Assembly: GCF_003259955.1 (NCBI RefSeq) | Contig: NZ_QLMK01000012.1 | Span: 18,095 to 71,595, forward strand | Direction: 5' to 3' | DNA length: 53,501 bases | From: Falsochrobactrum ovis | GTDB taxonomy: Bacteria; Pseudomonadota; Alphaproteobacteria; Rhizobiales; Rhizobiaceae | In this document: in pieces, positions 10,259 to 19,619 of the stretch | Numbering within the stretch: position 1 is the first letter of the stretch | How the letters are laid out: each line of letters starts with the position of its first letter | Notes under the pieces: model-generated | What the model saw: the letters and a program-made list of their open reading frames with translations, nothing else | The model's database searches: none | Told to the model about the DNA's origin: nothing | Position numbers and translations under genes: made by a program

Positions 10259-10657
10259 TTACAACGTAGAGCCTAATGCTGTGCTGAACACCGCCTCCAT
10301 CTGCTCCGCCCATGGCATTTCGGCCACGGCGATCAGATCGTTGAGTGATAACGCCGGCGGGATGCGGTGGATGAGTAGTTTCTCCAGCACCTCCGGCGCT
10401 AGATACGCCAGCCGCATCATCCGGCTGACAAAGCGGTCAGTGACCTTTTCGGCGGTGGCGATGTCGGCAATGGTCGAGGCCTCGTCGCGCTCCAGCCTGC
10501 GTCGCCAGTTCCAGGCGCGGGCGATGGCGCGCAGCACATGCGCGTCCTGCGCCCGCGCCTCGGCGGGTCCATGGTCAGCCGGCGGCAGAATCTTCGGGCG
10601 ACCGTTCTTCCTACGGAGGGTGAGCGGGATGACCACGCGGATGGTGTTTTCCGTCAT
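10259..10657 (-). CDS. Recombinase-associated small protein
   Basis: This 132-residue basic protein begins MTENTIRVVIPLTLRRKNGRPK and contains a central segment (ASTIADIATAEKVTDRFVSRMMRLAYLAP) that looks like a helix-turn-helix. Proteins like this follow serine recombinase genes in DUF2924-recombinase modules of alphaproteobacteria, and their role is not established. Its start overlaps the recombinase stop by four bases (ATGA), which shows translational coupling. Confidence 0.75.
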   Translation of the reverse strand: MTENTIRVVIPLTLRRKNGRPKILPPADHGPAEARAQDAHVLRAIARAWNWRRRLERDEASTIADIATAEKVTDRFVSRMMRLAYLAPEVLEKLLIHRIPPALSLNDLIAVAEMPWAEQMEAVFSTALGSTL

Positions 10658-11973
10658 GCCGCATCCTTTTCCAGCTGCGGTGCCATCATTTGTCTCGCCA
10701 GTGATTTGATGCCGTCATGGCGCAGGTCGATGGCAAGACCAGATGCACCCACGGTGACGCGGGCCACCAGCAACTGGGCAATGCGCGCCTGCTCGGCAGG
10801 AAACAGCGAGGCCCAGAGCGTGTCGAAATCATCAAGCGCGGCAATCACTGCCTTGTCGTCTATGTCCGGCATGTCCGATTTCAAAGCGGCAATTGCTCGC
10901 GCTCTGATTTCAGGCGTGGCGATCATGCGACGGATTTCGCCGACGACCGCATCTTCGACCATGGCGGCAGGAAGCCGCTGCGGTCCTTCCGCATCGGTGG
11001 GTCGGTTTCGAATAAGGTCCATTGAGGTGTAGTAACGATAGAGCTTGCTGCCCTTCTTGGTGGCAGTCGGCGTCATGGCAGCGCCAGTGTCGGTAAAGAT
11101 CAGCCCCCTCAGCATCGCCGGTGTCTGATCTCTTGATGCGGCAGCACGCAGCCGAGGACTGGTTTTCAGCACAGATTGGACCGCGTCCCATAGCTCACGA
11201 CCAATGATCGCCTCATGCTCGCCGGGATAGTTGGTCCCCTTGTGAGCGGCCTCGCCGATATAGACGCGATTGTTGATCAGCTTGTAGAGAAAGCCCTTGT
11301 CGATCAGCTTGCCACGCTTGTTGACGACACCCTCGGCCGCCAGCGCCTTCGCCAGCCTGGTGGCCGAACCGGTGGCCACAAAGCGCTCGAAGATCATCCT
11401 GACCGTTTTGGCCTCTTCTTCATTGATCACCAGTTTCCGGTCGCGGACATCATAGCCAAGCGGGACGTAGCCACCCATCCACATGCCCTTCTTGCGCGAG
11501 GCTGCAAATTTGTCGCGAATACGCTCACCGATCACCTCGCGTTCGAACTGGGCAAAGGACAACAGGATGTTGAGCGTCAGACGTCCCATCGACGTCGTGG
11601 TGTTGAAAGACTGGGTGACCGATACGAACGTCACCTGATTGCGTTCAAAAACCTCGACCAACTTGGAAAAGTCCATCAGCGATCGCGACAGCCGGTCAAT
11701 CTTGTAGACGACGATGACGTCGATCAGTCCGACTTCGACATCAGCCAGCAGCCGCTGTAATGCAGGGCGCTCCAGCGTGCCGCCGGAGTGACCGCCATCG
11801 TCATAGCGTTCACGAATGGCAGCAAATCCTTCCGAGCGTTGGCTGGCGATATAGGCCTCGCAGGCCTCGCGCTGAGCGTCGAGTGAGTTGAACTCCATGT
11901 CGAGGCCTTCCTCGCTGGATTTGCGCGTGTAGATCGCGCAGCGCAAACGGCGCTGGGGCTGTTTAATATTCAT
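10654..11973 (-). CDS. Large serine recombinase
   Basis: This 439-residue site-specific recombinase has an N-terminal resolvase domain (CAIYTRKSSEEGLDMEFNSL) with the nucleophilic Ser in the RKSS motif. Also visible are YDDGGHSGGTLERPAL, YKIDRLSRSLMDF and SFAQFEREVIGERIRDK. The recombinase domain follows (GFLYKLINNRVYIGEA), then a zinc-ribbon-like and C-terminal region (KLYRYYTS). It looks complete, and proteins of this type integrate or excise mobile elements. It lies between the DUF2924 remnant (its stop overlaps this start) and the small coupled protein. No att site could be identified. Confidence 0.92.
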   Translation of the reverse strand: MNIKQPQRRLRCAIYTRKSSEEGLDMEFNSLDAQREACEAYIASQRSEGFAAIRERYDDGGHSGGTLERPALQRLLADVEVGLIDVIVVYKIDRLSRSLMDFSKLVEVFERNQVTFVSVTQSFNTTTSMGRLTLNILLSFAQFEREVIGERIRDKFAASRKKGMWMGGYVPLGYDVRDRKLVINEEEAKTVRMIFERFVATGSATRLAKALAAEGVVNKRGKLIDKGFLYKLINNRVYIGEAAHKGTNYPGEHEAIIGRELWDAVQSVLKTSPRLRAAASRDQTPAMLRGLIFTDTGAAMTPTATKKGSKLYRYYTSMDLIRNRPTDAEGPQRLPAAMVEDAVVGEIRRMIATPEIRARAIAALKSDMPDIDDKAVIAALDDFDTLWASLFPAEQARIAQLLVARVTVGASGLAIDLRHDGIKSLARQMMAPQLEKDAA

Positions 11974-12175
11974 CGTTCACTCCTGCGCGCATCGCCAAGA
12001 CCAAAGAAGCGATAGCCATTCCAGTTGCTGCCGGTGATCGCGCGCGCAGTCGCCGATAGCGATTTGAAACGTCGCCCCTGCCACTCGAAGCCATTGCGCA
12101 GCACGGTCACCGTGTGTTCGACGCCATCCCATTCACGCACCAACCTCGTGCCGACAACGGGATTACGCGGGTCGG
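11970..12175 (-). pseudogene. DUF2924 protein, 5'-truncated remnant
   Basis: The minus frame reads GTRLVREWDGVEHTVTVL, then FEWQGRRFKSLSATARAITG and WNGYRFFGL, the conserved core and C-terminus of DUF2924 proteins. Its stop overlaps the recombinase start, the normal arrangement for this module. The N-terminal part is missing. The sequence is fused near 12165-12180 to the broken end of the helicase gene, so a deletion joined the two. Confidence 0.8.
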
Positions 12176-14268
12176 CGCTGGAGCTTGGCGTCGTCCGCCG
12201 GTTTGACCTTTTCCATTGAAGCGATCAGGTCTTCGATCAGGACCAGGTCCGCAGCCAGGTCGTGCTTCCATGATGGCAGATCCATGTCGGCGAGGCTGAT
12301 CTGGACCTTCTTTCCGACCGTGAACTCGTCGAGGCCGGAGAGGTCATCGTCCTCCGGGTCGAAGTCGCTCATTTCGGCAAGGTAGTCGCTGACGCTCTCG
12401 CTTCGTCCGGTTTTCTCGAACTGGTCTATCGCGTCGAGCGTGCGCGAGATGTTGGCGCCGAGAGACCGCAGGGTGAGCCGGAACGCGGCGACCGAGCTCT
12501 CCAGGCGTTTCAGCAGGTTGGTCGTCATCAGCGCCTGAAGGCTGCGCTCTCGATCGGCCTGTCTGAGCTTGCCGCGTCCGCCCTCGACCTGCGTGTCGTA
12601 GATCTCCTCGTACTTCCGCAGACGGCTGGGCAGGATGTAACTGATCGGGGCGTAGACCGCGAGCTTCAGCACCGAGAGCTGCGTGAAGATGTCGTTGAAC
12701 CCCACCACGTCCGAACGCTCGGTGATCGGGCGGTGATAAGAGAGCGGCTTGCGCCTTTGGGGGAACTTCCCGATGTCCTTCGTGTCGTAGAAGGTCTCGA
12801 TATGCTTTCGTGACCGGGCAATGGTCACGGCGTCGAGAAGCTCGAAAAAGTCGAAGTCGAGCGCCTTCAGGATCGACGCAGCGGTCCTCTCTTCTGGCGG
12901 CAGGGACGACCATTCATTGAAGGCCTTCTGGGCCCGGCGAAAGATCTCTTCGACGCTGGTCTGGGCCTTCAGATTTTTGCTGAGCGCCTCGGACTGCCCC
13001 TCATATGCAAGCGCAAGCTGATTACGAAGGTCAGTGAACCTGTTATTGACCGGTGTCGCCGAGAGCATCAGAACCTTGGTCTTCACGCCGGCGCGGATGA
13101 CCTTGTTCATCAGCTTCTGGTAGCGCGTCTCGCGGTCCTTGTAGACATCGTTGTTGCGGAAATTGTGGGATTCGTCGATCACGACGAGGTCGTAATTGCC
13201 CCAGTTGACCCGGTTCAGCGGGATGCCAAAGGACTCGCCCGATGTCCGGGACAGGTCCGTGTGGCAAAGGACATCGTAGTTGAACCTATCCTTTGCGAAG
13301 ATATTGGTGGTCAGGTTCGTATTGTAGTTCCGCCAGTTGTCCGCAAGCTTCTTGGGGCAGAGCACGAGAACGGAGCGGTTGCGCAGTTCGTAGTATTTGA
13401 TGACGGCAAGCGCGGTGAAAGTCTTACCGAGTCCCACGCTGTCCGCGAGGATGCACCCGTTGTATGTTTCGAGCTTGTTGATGATGCCGGTCGCCGCGTC
13501 CTTCTGATAGTTGAAAAGCTTGTTCCAAACCACGCTGTCGCGGTACCCGGTGAGGTCGTTCGGCAGCACGTCCTCGTCAACGTCCTCCAGGAAGTCCTGG
13601 AAGATGCTGTACAGCATCATGAAATAGATGCGTTCGGGCGAATTCTCCTGATAAACGGACTCGATGTGCTCGCAGATGGCCGCAGTGACGTCATTCACTT
13701 TTTCCGGGTCCGACCAGATCTGATCAAATAGGTGAAGATACATCTTGGCGTGCTCAGGAACATCGAAGCGGGTCACGAAGTTGGAAACCGCATCGCCCTT
13801 TTGGTAGCCAAGATCTACGGCCGTGAAGCCGCTGATTGGCATATAGGCCACTTCGCCTTCGGAGCCAGCCAGATGCATAAATTGCTGCATCGGGGCCTTT
13901 GTCGTGTTGGAACGAAACCTGGCCTTCTTGCGGATCCAATCAGCGCATTCGCGAGCGACGGCGCGTTGAGTGAGCTTGTTGCGCAGCTGGATCTCGAACT
14001 CTGTGCCGTAGAGACCGCTTTCCCGTCGCGCCTTGGGAATAAAAAACTCCCGACGTTCCTTCCGGAGGCGGTCGGCAACCTCGGTCGGCACAAATGTGGG
14101 CGCGGTGAAGATGAACTGCAGGCTGTCGATCTTCGAGAGCTCAGACTTCAGAGCTTCGAATGCGTAGATCGAGAAGCATGACGCAGCGATGCGCAGACGT
14201 GTGCCGCGGCCGATGGCATCCTTCAGATCATCCCCGAGAAGATGAGAGGTGTTATCGATTAGCTTCAT
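12163..14268 (-). pseudogene. PLD-SNF2 helicase, C-terminally truncated (defence-type)
   Basis: The 701-residue product has an N-terminal phospholipase D-like region (about 1-150: RIAASCFSIYAFEAL, FIFTAP). A SNF2-type DEAD ATPase domain follows, with Walker A in ADSVGLGKTFTALAV (about 275-289), Walker B DESHNF and motif III LSATPVNN. The second RecA-like (helicase C) domain that would supply motifs V and VI is absent. Native sequence ends near KPADDAKLQ, and the last four residues (RRPA) come from the DUF2924 sequence. Intact relatives run to roughly 1,000 residues or more. Such PLD-SNF2 proteins occur in phage-defence islands. The start overlaps the upstream WYL regulator gene by 17 bases, marking an operon. 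Without helicase C the product is probably inactive as a translocase. Confidence 0.8.
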
Positions 14269-15151
14269 CGATAACCTCTCGGTTCAGAAGGATGATTTGC
14301 TGATCCATCGGCGTCCGCGCCGTGGGGTCGGTATCCAGCCCCAGCCGTTTCAGCGCGTAGTAGAGAAGCGCCTTGCGAACCGGGATCGTGGCCCTTCCGC
14401 TGCGCATTCCGTAATCGAGCGCGACGACCTTTTGCTGCGTTTCAGACAGTTCAGGATGCGGTCCGATCTCCAAAGTGACATGCTCGTTCCAGTCGGCATC
14501 TCCTTCAGTGCTGATCTCGCTCGGCTTGGTGCCGCGGGTCTCGATGATCCGCGAGAGCAGGAAATCCTTGAAGCTCTGATCGGTGAGACAGAAGGCCCGT
14601 GTGTGCCAGCGGAAACCGTCGAACCCGATCGCGGGTGGCGCAATCCAGCGCCAGCGCGGCTCCGGCCGGGACAGCGACTGGTATTTGACCTCGATGGCTT
14701 CTGATCGGCGAATTGCGGCGACCACTGACCGCAGGGTCTTTGCATTGACTCCCCGCACAGGGGTCGGTGCGGCGCCGTAGGCAGGGAACTGGCCAATCCA
14801 GGCGTCCGCGCGGTCGAGGATGCCATCGGCGACGGAACGCAGCTGAGAAAGGTAACGGCTGGCGTCCGGCTTTAAAAATAGGGGGGCGAACTTGCTGCCT
14901 CGGATGTAGGTCCGGGCGCTCTTGTCGTAGACCATGTTGTCCGGAGCCATCCCGATGTAGCGGTTCAGGTCGGTGGACGCTTGATTCACCGAAACACCGA
15001 ACGCAGACGTCAGGTCGCTACGGTTGACGCGCCCGTCCCAAAACAGTCGGAACTCGATGAATTCGAGTCGTCGCTCAACACTCCAACGAAGATTGGCTGT
15101 TCCGGCCCCCAAAATGCCCCCAAAATATGACCAAGCGGAAACTGGGATCAC
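14252..15151 (-). CDS. WYL-domain transcriptional regulator (CapW/BrxR-like)
   Basis: This 299-residue regulator has an N-terminal winged HTH (LRWSVERRLEFIEFRLFWDG, then VNRSDLTSAFGVSVNQASTDLNRYI). A WYL domain covers about 125-200, and a C-terminal WCX-like extension follows. The layout matches CapW/BrxR proteins, which repress CBASS, BREX and other defence operons and probably respond to a nucleic-acid ligand. The frame begins at GTG 15151; a TTG closer to the conserved LRWSVERR is possible, so the start is uncertain. The gene overlaps the helicase gene downstream. A perfect inverted repeat 36 bases upstream is its likely operator. It is intact although its target operon is broken. Confidence 0.85.
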   Translation of the reverse strand: MIPVSAWSYFGGILGAGTANLRWSVERRLEFIEFRLFWDGRVNRSDLTSAFGVSVNQASTDLNRYIGMAPDNMVYDKSARTYIRGSKFAPLFLKPDASRYLSQLRSVADGILDRADAWIGQFPAYGAAPTPVRGVNAKTLRSVVAAIRRSEAIEVKYQSLSRPEPRWRWIAPPAIGFDGFRWHTRAFCLTDQSFKDFLLSRIIETRGTKPSEISTEGDADWNEHVTLEIGPHPELSETQQKVVALDYGMRSGRATIPVRKALLYYALKRLGLDTDPTARTPMDQQIILLNREVIDEANR

Positions 15152-15186
15152 CCAGTTTCTAGTCTGCCAAGCAGCGTATCGTAGGT

Positions 15187-15201
15187 TTGAATCGTATTCA
15201 A
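15187..15201 (-). promoter_or_regulatory. Candidate operator of the WYL regulator
   Basis: TTGAAT-CGT-ATTCAA is a perfect 6-bp inverted repeat with a three-base centre. It lies 36 bases before the GTG start of the WYL gene, and a further ATTCAA half-site follows near 15220. CapW/BrxR proteins are known to bind inverted repeats in their own promoters. The assignment is inferred from position and symmetry. Confidence 0.5.
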
Positions 15202-15294
15202 TCGAGAATGCGCGAATAGATTCAATGCTACTTTGAGCAGCGTCTGGCAGTTCCGCAATACGCCTGATTCGCGACTAATATCAGCCCTCCAAGG

Positions 15295-15328
15295 AAAAAG
15301 GCCGCCAAGTTTTTCTGGCGGCCTTTTT
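15295..15328 (-). terminator. Rho-independent terminator after the second autotransporter
   Basis: GGCCGCCA and TGGCGGCC form a GC-rich stem around a short T-rich loop, flanked by AAAAA and TTTTT. It can therefore work in both directions. It sits 28 bases beyond the autotransporter stop codon. Confidence 0.85.
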
Positions 15329-15355
15329 CGCGATTATACTAATCGGTCGGTCAGC

Positions 15356-18300
15356 CTACCATTTAACGCGAATGCCTAGAGTGCCCTTATAGCTATAGCT
15401 GTCGCCAAAGTTCTTAATACTGGTATTGATAGAGCCTTCACCGTAGATGGAATACTTGTCATCATCCCAGTTATATGAGCCACCGATACCGATCCCGGCC
15501 CACAGACGCTCGCGTTCATTCGCAAGGGTTACACCGCTAACGTCAACCTTCGTTCCATCAAGGAATTCGTTATAGAGGTTGGCGATACCATATGCATAAC
15601 TGCGGTTCATCATCCCTTGGTCATTAAGCCATGAGTTTTGATAGTCAGCGCTAATGCCCAGGCGTCCCTGTAGGCTTGCCGCTTTCTCTCTAGAGACATG
15701 CCCGTTGAATTGATCGGTGAAGCTATCAAATCGAACATTAGAGTATACGAGCTGTGCCTGTGGCGTCAGCGACCAATGGTCATCCATGGTAATGCGCTTA
15801 CCGGTCTCAATCGATAGCGCGTATCCGAAACCACTGTTGCCATTTACCAGTGATGACTGGACTGTGCTGGAGTACAGATCGCTGTCATACCAGGTCACTT
15901 GGGCCTGATTATCGACATAGAAACCGTTCTCACCGTACCAGGTGAGTGTTCCGCCAAAACCGTAGCCATCGGTTTTGATGTCGCCATTACCGTGAACTGA
16001 ATAGATATCGGCTTTGCCGTGCGCATAATGAACAGTCACACCGCCAATCAGCTTACCATCATCATTTTCATGCAATAGGCCATCAATGCCTGCCTGAAGT
16101 TTGAAGGTGTTGTAGTCATAATCAGTAGCTGAGGTTGATGTTTTGGACGTAATTTTTGTATGCGAACCTTCAATCCGACCCCATATGGCATTTTCTTCGA
16201 TTAGAACACCAGCCTCTTCTGCTGGAGCAAAAGGTACAATGGCATCAGCGCCCTGAATGAGCACTTTATTGCCAGCGTTATTCCAGTAGCGATTACCAAC
16301 GCGCTGCTGCAATGTTGGTAGTCCATTCAAACCCAGTAAAAGTTGGGGATAGGCCTCATAAACAGGAACACCTCCAGTATATAAGGGGTCTGTAGGATCA
16401 TCATCTTGGAGCTGAGAACGAAGATACCAATTTCCATCAGCGGCATCAGTTCCTAAACCATTGTGATAAAGTTTATATGCATAAGCTCCATCACCTATCG
16501 CCTGAGCCCCATTGTGCTCATAGGAATTTTCTCCACCAAGGATGAATGCGTCTTCTGCGGAGTAATCCTTATCACGAACCTGAACTAGCTGAATTCCATT
16601 GGCAACGGTTAGGGCCTCGCTGGCCTGATCCCGGATGGCAACTTCAATGGTAGTTGCAGCGGAGCCTAGTTCGACGCGATCAGCAATCAGCATGTCAGCT
16701 ATTGAGCCTTCACCACCATCGCCATCGTTCAGAATCGCGCCGAGTCGCAGCACGCCCCCATCGGCGATAAAAGTACCGGTTCCGATGGTTGACGCATCAT
16801 CAGAAGAGGTAATCACCAACGTGTTGCCGATTTCTGCACCCGTCAAATCGATAAGCCCTCTGTTCAAGAAGCTTTCCGTATTTATGAACTGGCCCTGCAA
16901 AAGGCCCGGGCGACTGAAATCGTAGATATTTGGCGATAAAGGACTGTTGTCGATGCCTGTTGCAGCCACATAATAACTAGTTGCATCGAAGTCCTCAGCA
17001 TCTGAGACTCCAAGCGTAATCATACCATTGCTACCATTGACGAAGTGGGAATCGCTCCCGCCCATGTCGTTAATTGCAACGCCACGGAGATCCCGATTTC
17101 CGTCGCCGTCAGTGTCGGAGAAATTTCGGATGACGAACAGATTATCATTGAAGAACTGGTTACCGCCCAACGCACCCAATGTGACGTAACCGGTCATCTC
17201 TCCCGTATTATTCAGCGTCATGTTGCCAAATTGCGCATCAGGATCGCCGAAATCCGACGGTGGAATGCTTGTCACAAGCCGATCAGAGAGCGATGTCAGT
17301 CCACCGTTATTGGTGATTTCACCGCCAGTTCCAAATGCGTTGATCGCAACACCGCTCTCGCCCCAGCCACCGTTGACAAGGCCGGTATTCGCAATCGTGA
17401 CACTGTAGGTCGAACCTCCTACATCTATCCCAATTCCATCATTTCCGCTTGCAACAATCTCTCCGGAGACATCGATTTCCCCCACTCCGAATGAAGCGCT
17501 TTGTACGCCTACAGAAGATGCTCCGCTCACTTCAATGCGTGAATTTTCACCAACTGTTACCGATGATTTGCCATCAGGTTCGAAAAACCATCCTGCAGAC
17601 GCGTTCACACCAGCAGCCCCTGTGCCAGACGTGAAAATATCCCCCATAACGCTTACTGTGGAATCGCCGCTGGAAAAGTTCTGAATTCCATGGGCACTTC
17701 CCGCAAAGGTGCGGATAGCTGTCCCTTCGACTGTTGAGACCTCGGACGAAAGGTCCGTTGTCACCGCGACGCCCGTTCCCGATCCATGTACATCGATATC
17801 TCCGGCAATTACGGCAACATCTGCATTACCGGCACCAACATAAATGCCGTCAGATGTGTTATCCCCGCCTCCTGTAGAAAGTGTGCTGATCGTGCCCTGA
17901 GAAGCATCAATATAGACCGTACCCAACGGTCCAGGCTCAATAAAATTACCCTGTGCCCGCAGCACATATATGCCCCGAGAGGACTCACTGTGTGTTGTTA
18001 TGTTGCCTGAGTGAATGATAGTTACGTCGGTAGAGACACCGATTCCACCATCTCCGGCATTGGGATCACCGCCAACAATGATGCCGTGTTTGTGAGAACT
18101 GCCTGCCTCTCCCAAGAAGGTTTCGATAGTTCCGTGGTTCTCAACAGAAACCTCGGCCCCCTCAACACCCGGCCCAAATACTCTTATGCCTGTGCTTTTG
18201 TCGCCATAAACATCGATAATACCATTTTCGGTGTTCACCAGCTCTGCACCGGGTGAAGCCGTCCAAGAGAGACCAGCTTGATTATCACCCACTACGGTAA

Positions 18301-18406
18301 CTTGCCCGTTGTTAGCCATTTGAGAAAATGCCGGCACTGTGGGCAATAAAACGAGCCCACAAACACTAGTCAGCATCCACAATTTATGACGATAAATTCT
18401 GTCCAA
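15356..18406 (-). CDS. Autotransporter with beta-helix passenger and C-terminal barrel
   Basis: This is a type V secreted outer-membrane protein of 1,016 residues. The start is TTG 18406, supported by AGGGGA five bases upstream. The signal peptide (LWMLTSVCGLVLLPTVPAFS) is cleaved near residue 29. The passenger is a long beta-helix of GIxV, GTIxT and NTGxI-type repeats. From about residue 735 a beta-barrel region begins (IWGRIEGSHTKITSKTSTS), running to a terminal Trp (GIRVKW), a standard barrel end signal. It is likely a surface adhesin or antigen. The gene is a single transcription unit with a strong terminator, and its base composition is lower in GC than the helicase gene next to it, which suggests a separate origin. 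Confidence 0.9.
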   Translation of the reverse strand: MDRIYRHKLWMLTSVCGLVLLPTVPAFSQMANNGQVTVVGDNQAGLSWTASPGAELVNTENGIIDVYGDKSTGIRVFGPGVEGAEVSVENHGTIETFLGEAGSSHKHGIIVGGDPNAGDGGIGVSTDVTIIHSGNITTHSESSRGIYVLRAQGNFIEPGPLGTVYIDASQGTISTLSTGGGDNTSDGIYVGAGNADVAVIAGDIDVHGSGTGVAVTTDLSSEVSTVEGTAIRTFAGSAHGIQNFSSGDSTVSVMGDIFTSGTGAAGVNASAGWFFEPDGKSSVTVGENSRIEVSGASSVGVQSASFGVGEIDVSGEIVASGNDGIGIDVGGSTYSVTIANTGLVNGGWGESGVAINAFGTGGEITNNGGLTSLSDRLVTSIPPSDFGDPDAQFGNMTLNNTGEMTGYVTLGALGGNQFFNDNLFVIRNFSDTDGDGNRDLRGVAINDMGGSDSHFVNGSNGMITLGVSDAEDFDATSYYVAATGIDNSPLSPNIYDFSRPGLLQGQFINTESFLNRGLIDLTGAEIGNTLVITSSDDASTIGTGTFIADGGVLRLGAILNDGDGGEGSIADMLIADRVELGSAATTIEVAIRDQASEALTVANGIQLVQVRDKDYSAEDAFILGGENSYEHNGAQAIGDGAYAYKLYHNGLGTDAADGNWYLRSQLQDDDPTDPLYTGGVPVYEAYPQLLLGLNGLPTLQQRVGNRYWNNAGNKVLIQGADAIVPFAPAEEAGVLIEENAIWGRIEGSHTKITSKTSTSATDYDYNTFKLQAGIDGLLHENDDGKLIGGVTVHYAHGKADIYSVHGNGDIKTDGYGFGGTLTWYGENGFYVDNQAQVTWYDSDLYSSTVQSSLVNGNSGFGYALSIETGKRITMDDHWSLTPQAQLVYSNVRFDSFTDQFNGHVSREKAASLQGRLGISADYQNSWLNDQGMMNRSYAYGIANLYNEFLDGTKVDVSGVTLANERERLWAGIGIGGSYNWDDDKYSIYGEGSINTSIKNFGDSYSYKGTLGIRVKW

Positions 18407-18753
18407 GATATTCCCCTAGATCCAAAACAATGAAAACATTGCTACCCCACTTACTTGTATGCTCTTATTGACCCTTCTTGCGCGGCTTGGCCAGCGAATA
18501 TTTAAGATTTTTGTTGTAAAAGAAGTGGATCGGGGTTATTTTTACGCCGCCGTTCTCAAAAACCCTCGAAATCTACGCTTTCGCCTCTTTTCGCTCCGGC
18601 CACCGGCATTTGCGTAGCGTTCCGCCGAGAGAGTTTGCTGTCAGGTTGGCTCCCTCCGCCACCTTGGTATAAAACCGGGAACGCCAATTCCCGCCGATTT
18701 CCCTCCCTTAGTGGCTATCAGCGTCCTCAACAGCGTGTTTTTGTTGCCATTGA
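18407..18753. other. Intergenic DNA between autotransporter 2 and IS21 copy 2
   Basis: No gene is visible. A short perfect hairpin CAATG-AAAA-CATTG (18428-18441) lies just upstream of the autotransporter start and could be an operator. The part nearest the IS contains no piece of the GMC oxidoreductase gene that continues on the IS's other side. The left flank of this insertion has therefore been replaced. Confidence 0.5.
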
Positions 18754-18827
18754 TGTTGATTGCCGCTGAGAAGTGACCCGGTTTTTCCACCGAGAATTGA
18801 CCCGCCTTTTAATTAATGTTCGGGTTT

Positions 18828-19619
18828 TTATTCACGGTCAAGTTTCGTGTATTCCTTCGCTCGTTTTGGTTCCTGAGCGGAACTGTTTTTGAACCTGAAG
18901 CTGTCATTTCCGGTTTCTAGGATGTGGCAGTGATGGGTGAGCCTGTCGAGCAATGCAGTCGTCATTTTGGCGTCGCCAAACACGCTTGCCCATTCACTGA
19001 AGCTGAGGTTGGTGGTGATTATGACACTCGTGCGCTCGTAAAGTTTGCTGAGCAGGTGGAATAAAAGCGCGCCACCGGATGCACTGAATGGTAGATATCC
19101 GAGCTCATCAAGAATGACGAGATCGGAATAAATGAGCCGGTTGGCGATCTGTCCGGATTTGCCCTGGGCTTTTTCCTGCTCAAGTGCATTCACAAGTTCA
19201 ACTGTTGAGAAGAACCGGACGCGTTTGTGGTGGTGTTCAATCGCCTGGACACCAATAGCGGTGGCGATATGAGTTTTACCCGTGCCGGGTCCACCAACCA
19301 GAACGATGTTGTTTGCATCATTGAGAAAGTCACAGCGATGCAGCTGCTGGACCAATGCCTCATTTATCTCACTGCTTGCGAAGTCAAAGCCGTTCAGATC
19401 ACGGTAGGCTGGAAAGCGTGCAGTTTTGAGCTGATAGGCAACTGATCTGACTTCACGCTCTGCTGTTTCCGCCTTAAGCAGCTGTGACAGAACTGGAATA
19501 GCTGCCTCGAAAGCTGGTGATCCTTGTTCGGTGAGTTCACCAACTGCTTGTGCCATGCCATGCATCTTTAATTGCCGCAGCATGATAACGATAGCACCAC
19601 TCGCTGGATTATGACGCAT
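18828..19619 (-). CDS. istB: IS21-family helper ATPase IstB (copy 2)
   Basis: This AAA+ transposition helper has 263 residues and is identical in sequence to the protein of copy 1, with the same Walker A ([11 protein letters not shown]) and DELGYLP motifs. It overlaps istA by 11 bases. It is intact. Confidence 0.95.
   Translation of the reverse strand: MRHNPASGAIVIMLRQLKMHGMAQAVGELTEQGSPAFEAAIPVLSQLLKAETAEREVRSVAYQLKTARFPAYRDLNGFDFASSEINEALVQQLHRCDFLNDANNIVLVGGPGTGKTHIATAIGVQAIEHHHKRVRFFSTVELVNALEQEKAQGKSGQIANRLIYSDLVILDELGYLPFSASGGALLFHLLSKLYERTSVIITTNLSFSEWASVFGDAKMTTALLDRLTHHCHILETGNDSFRFKNSSAQEPKRAKEYTKLDRE

Noticed and set aside
13165-13731. A 188-codon + strand frame inside the helicase gene
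   Set aside because: It is antisense to well-conserved helicase motifs and has no features of its own.
6573-18663. A shared 13-base CTCCCTCCGCCAC at about 6578 and 18650, similar to the 3' end of a tRNA-Ser gene and so a possible att pair
   Set aside because: No T-arm or other tRNA sequence precedes either copy, and a 13-base match is expected by chance several times in a window of this size.
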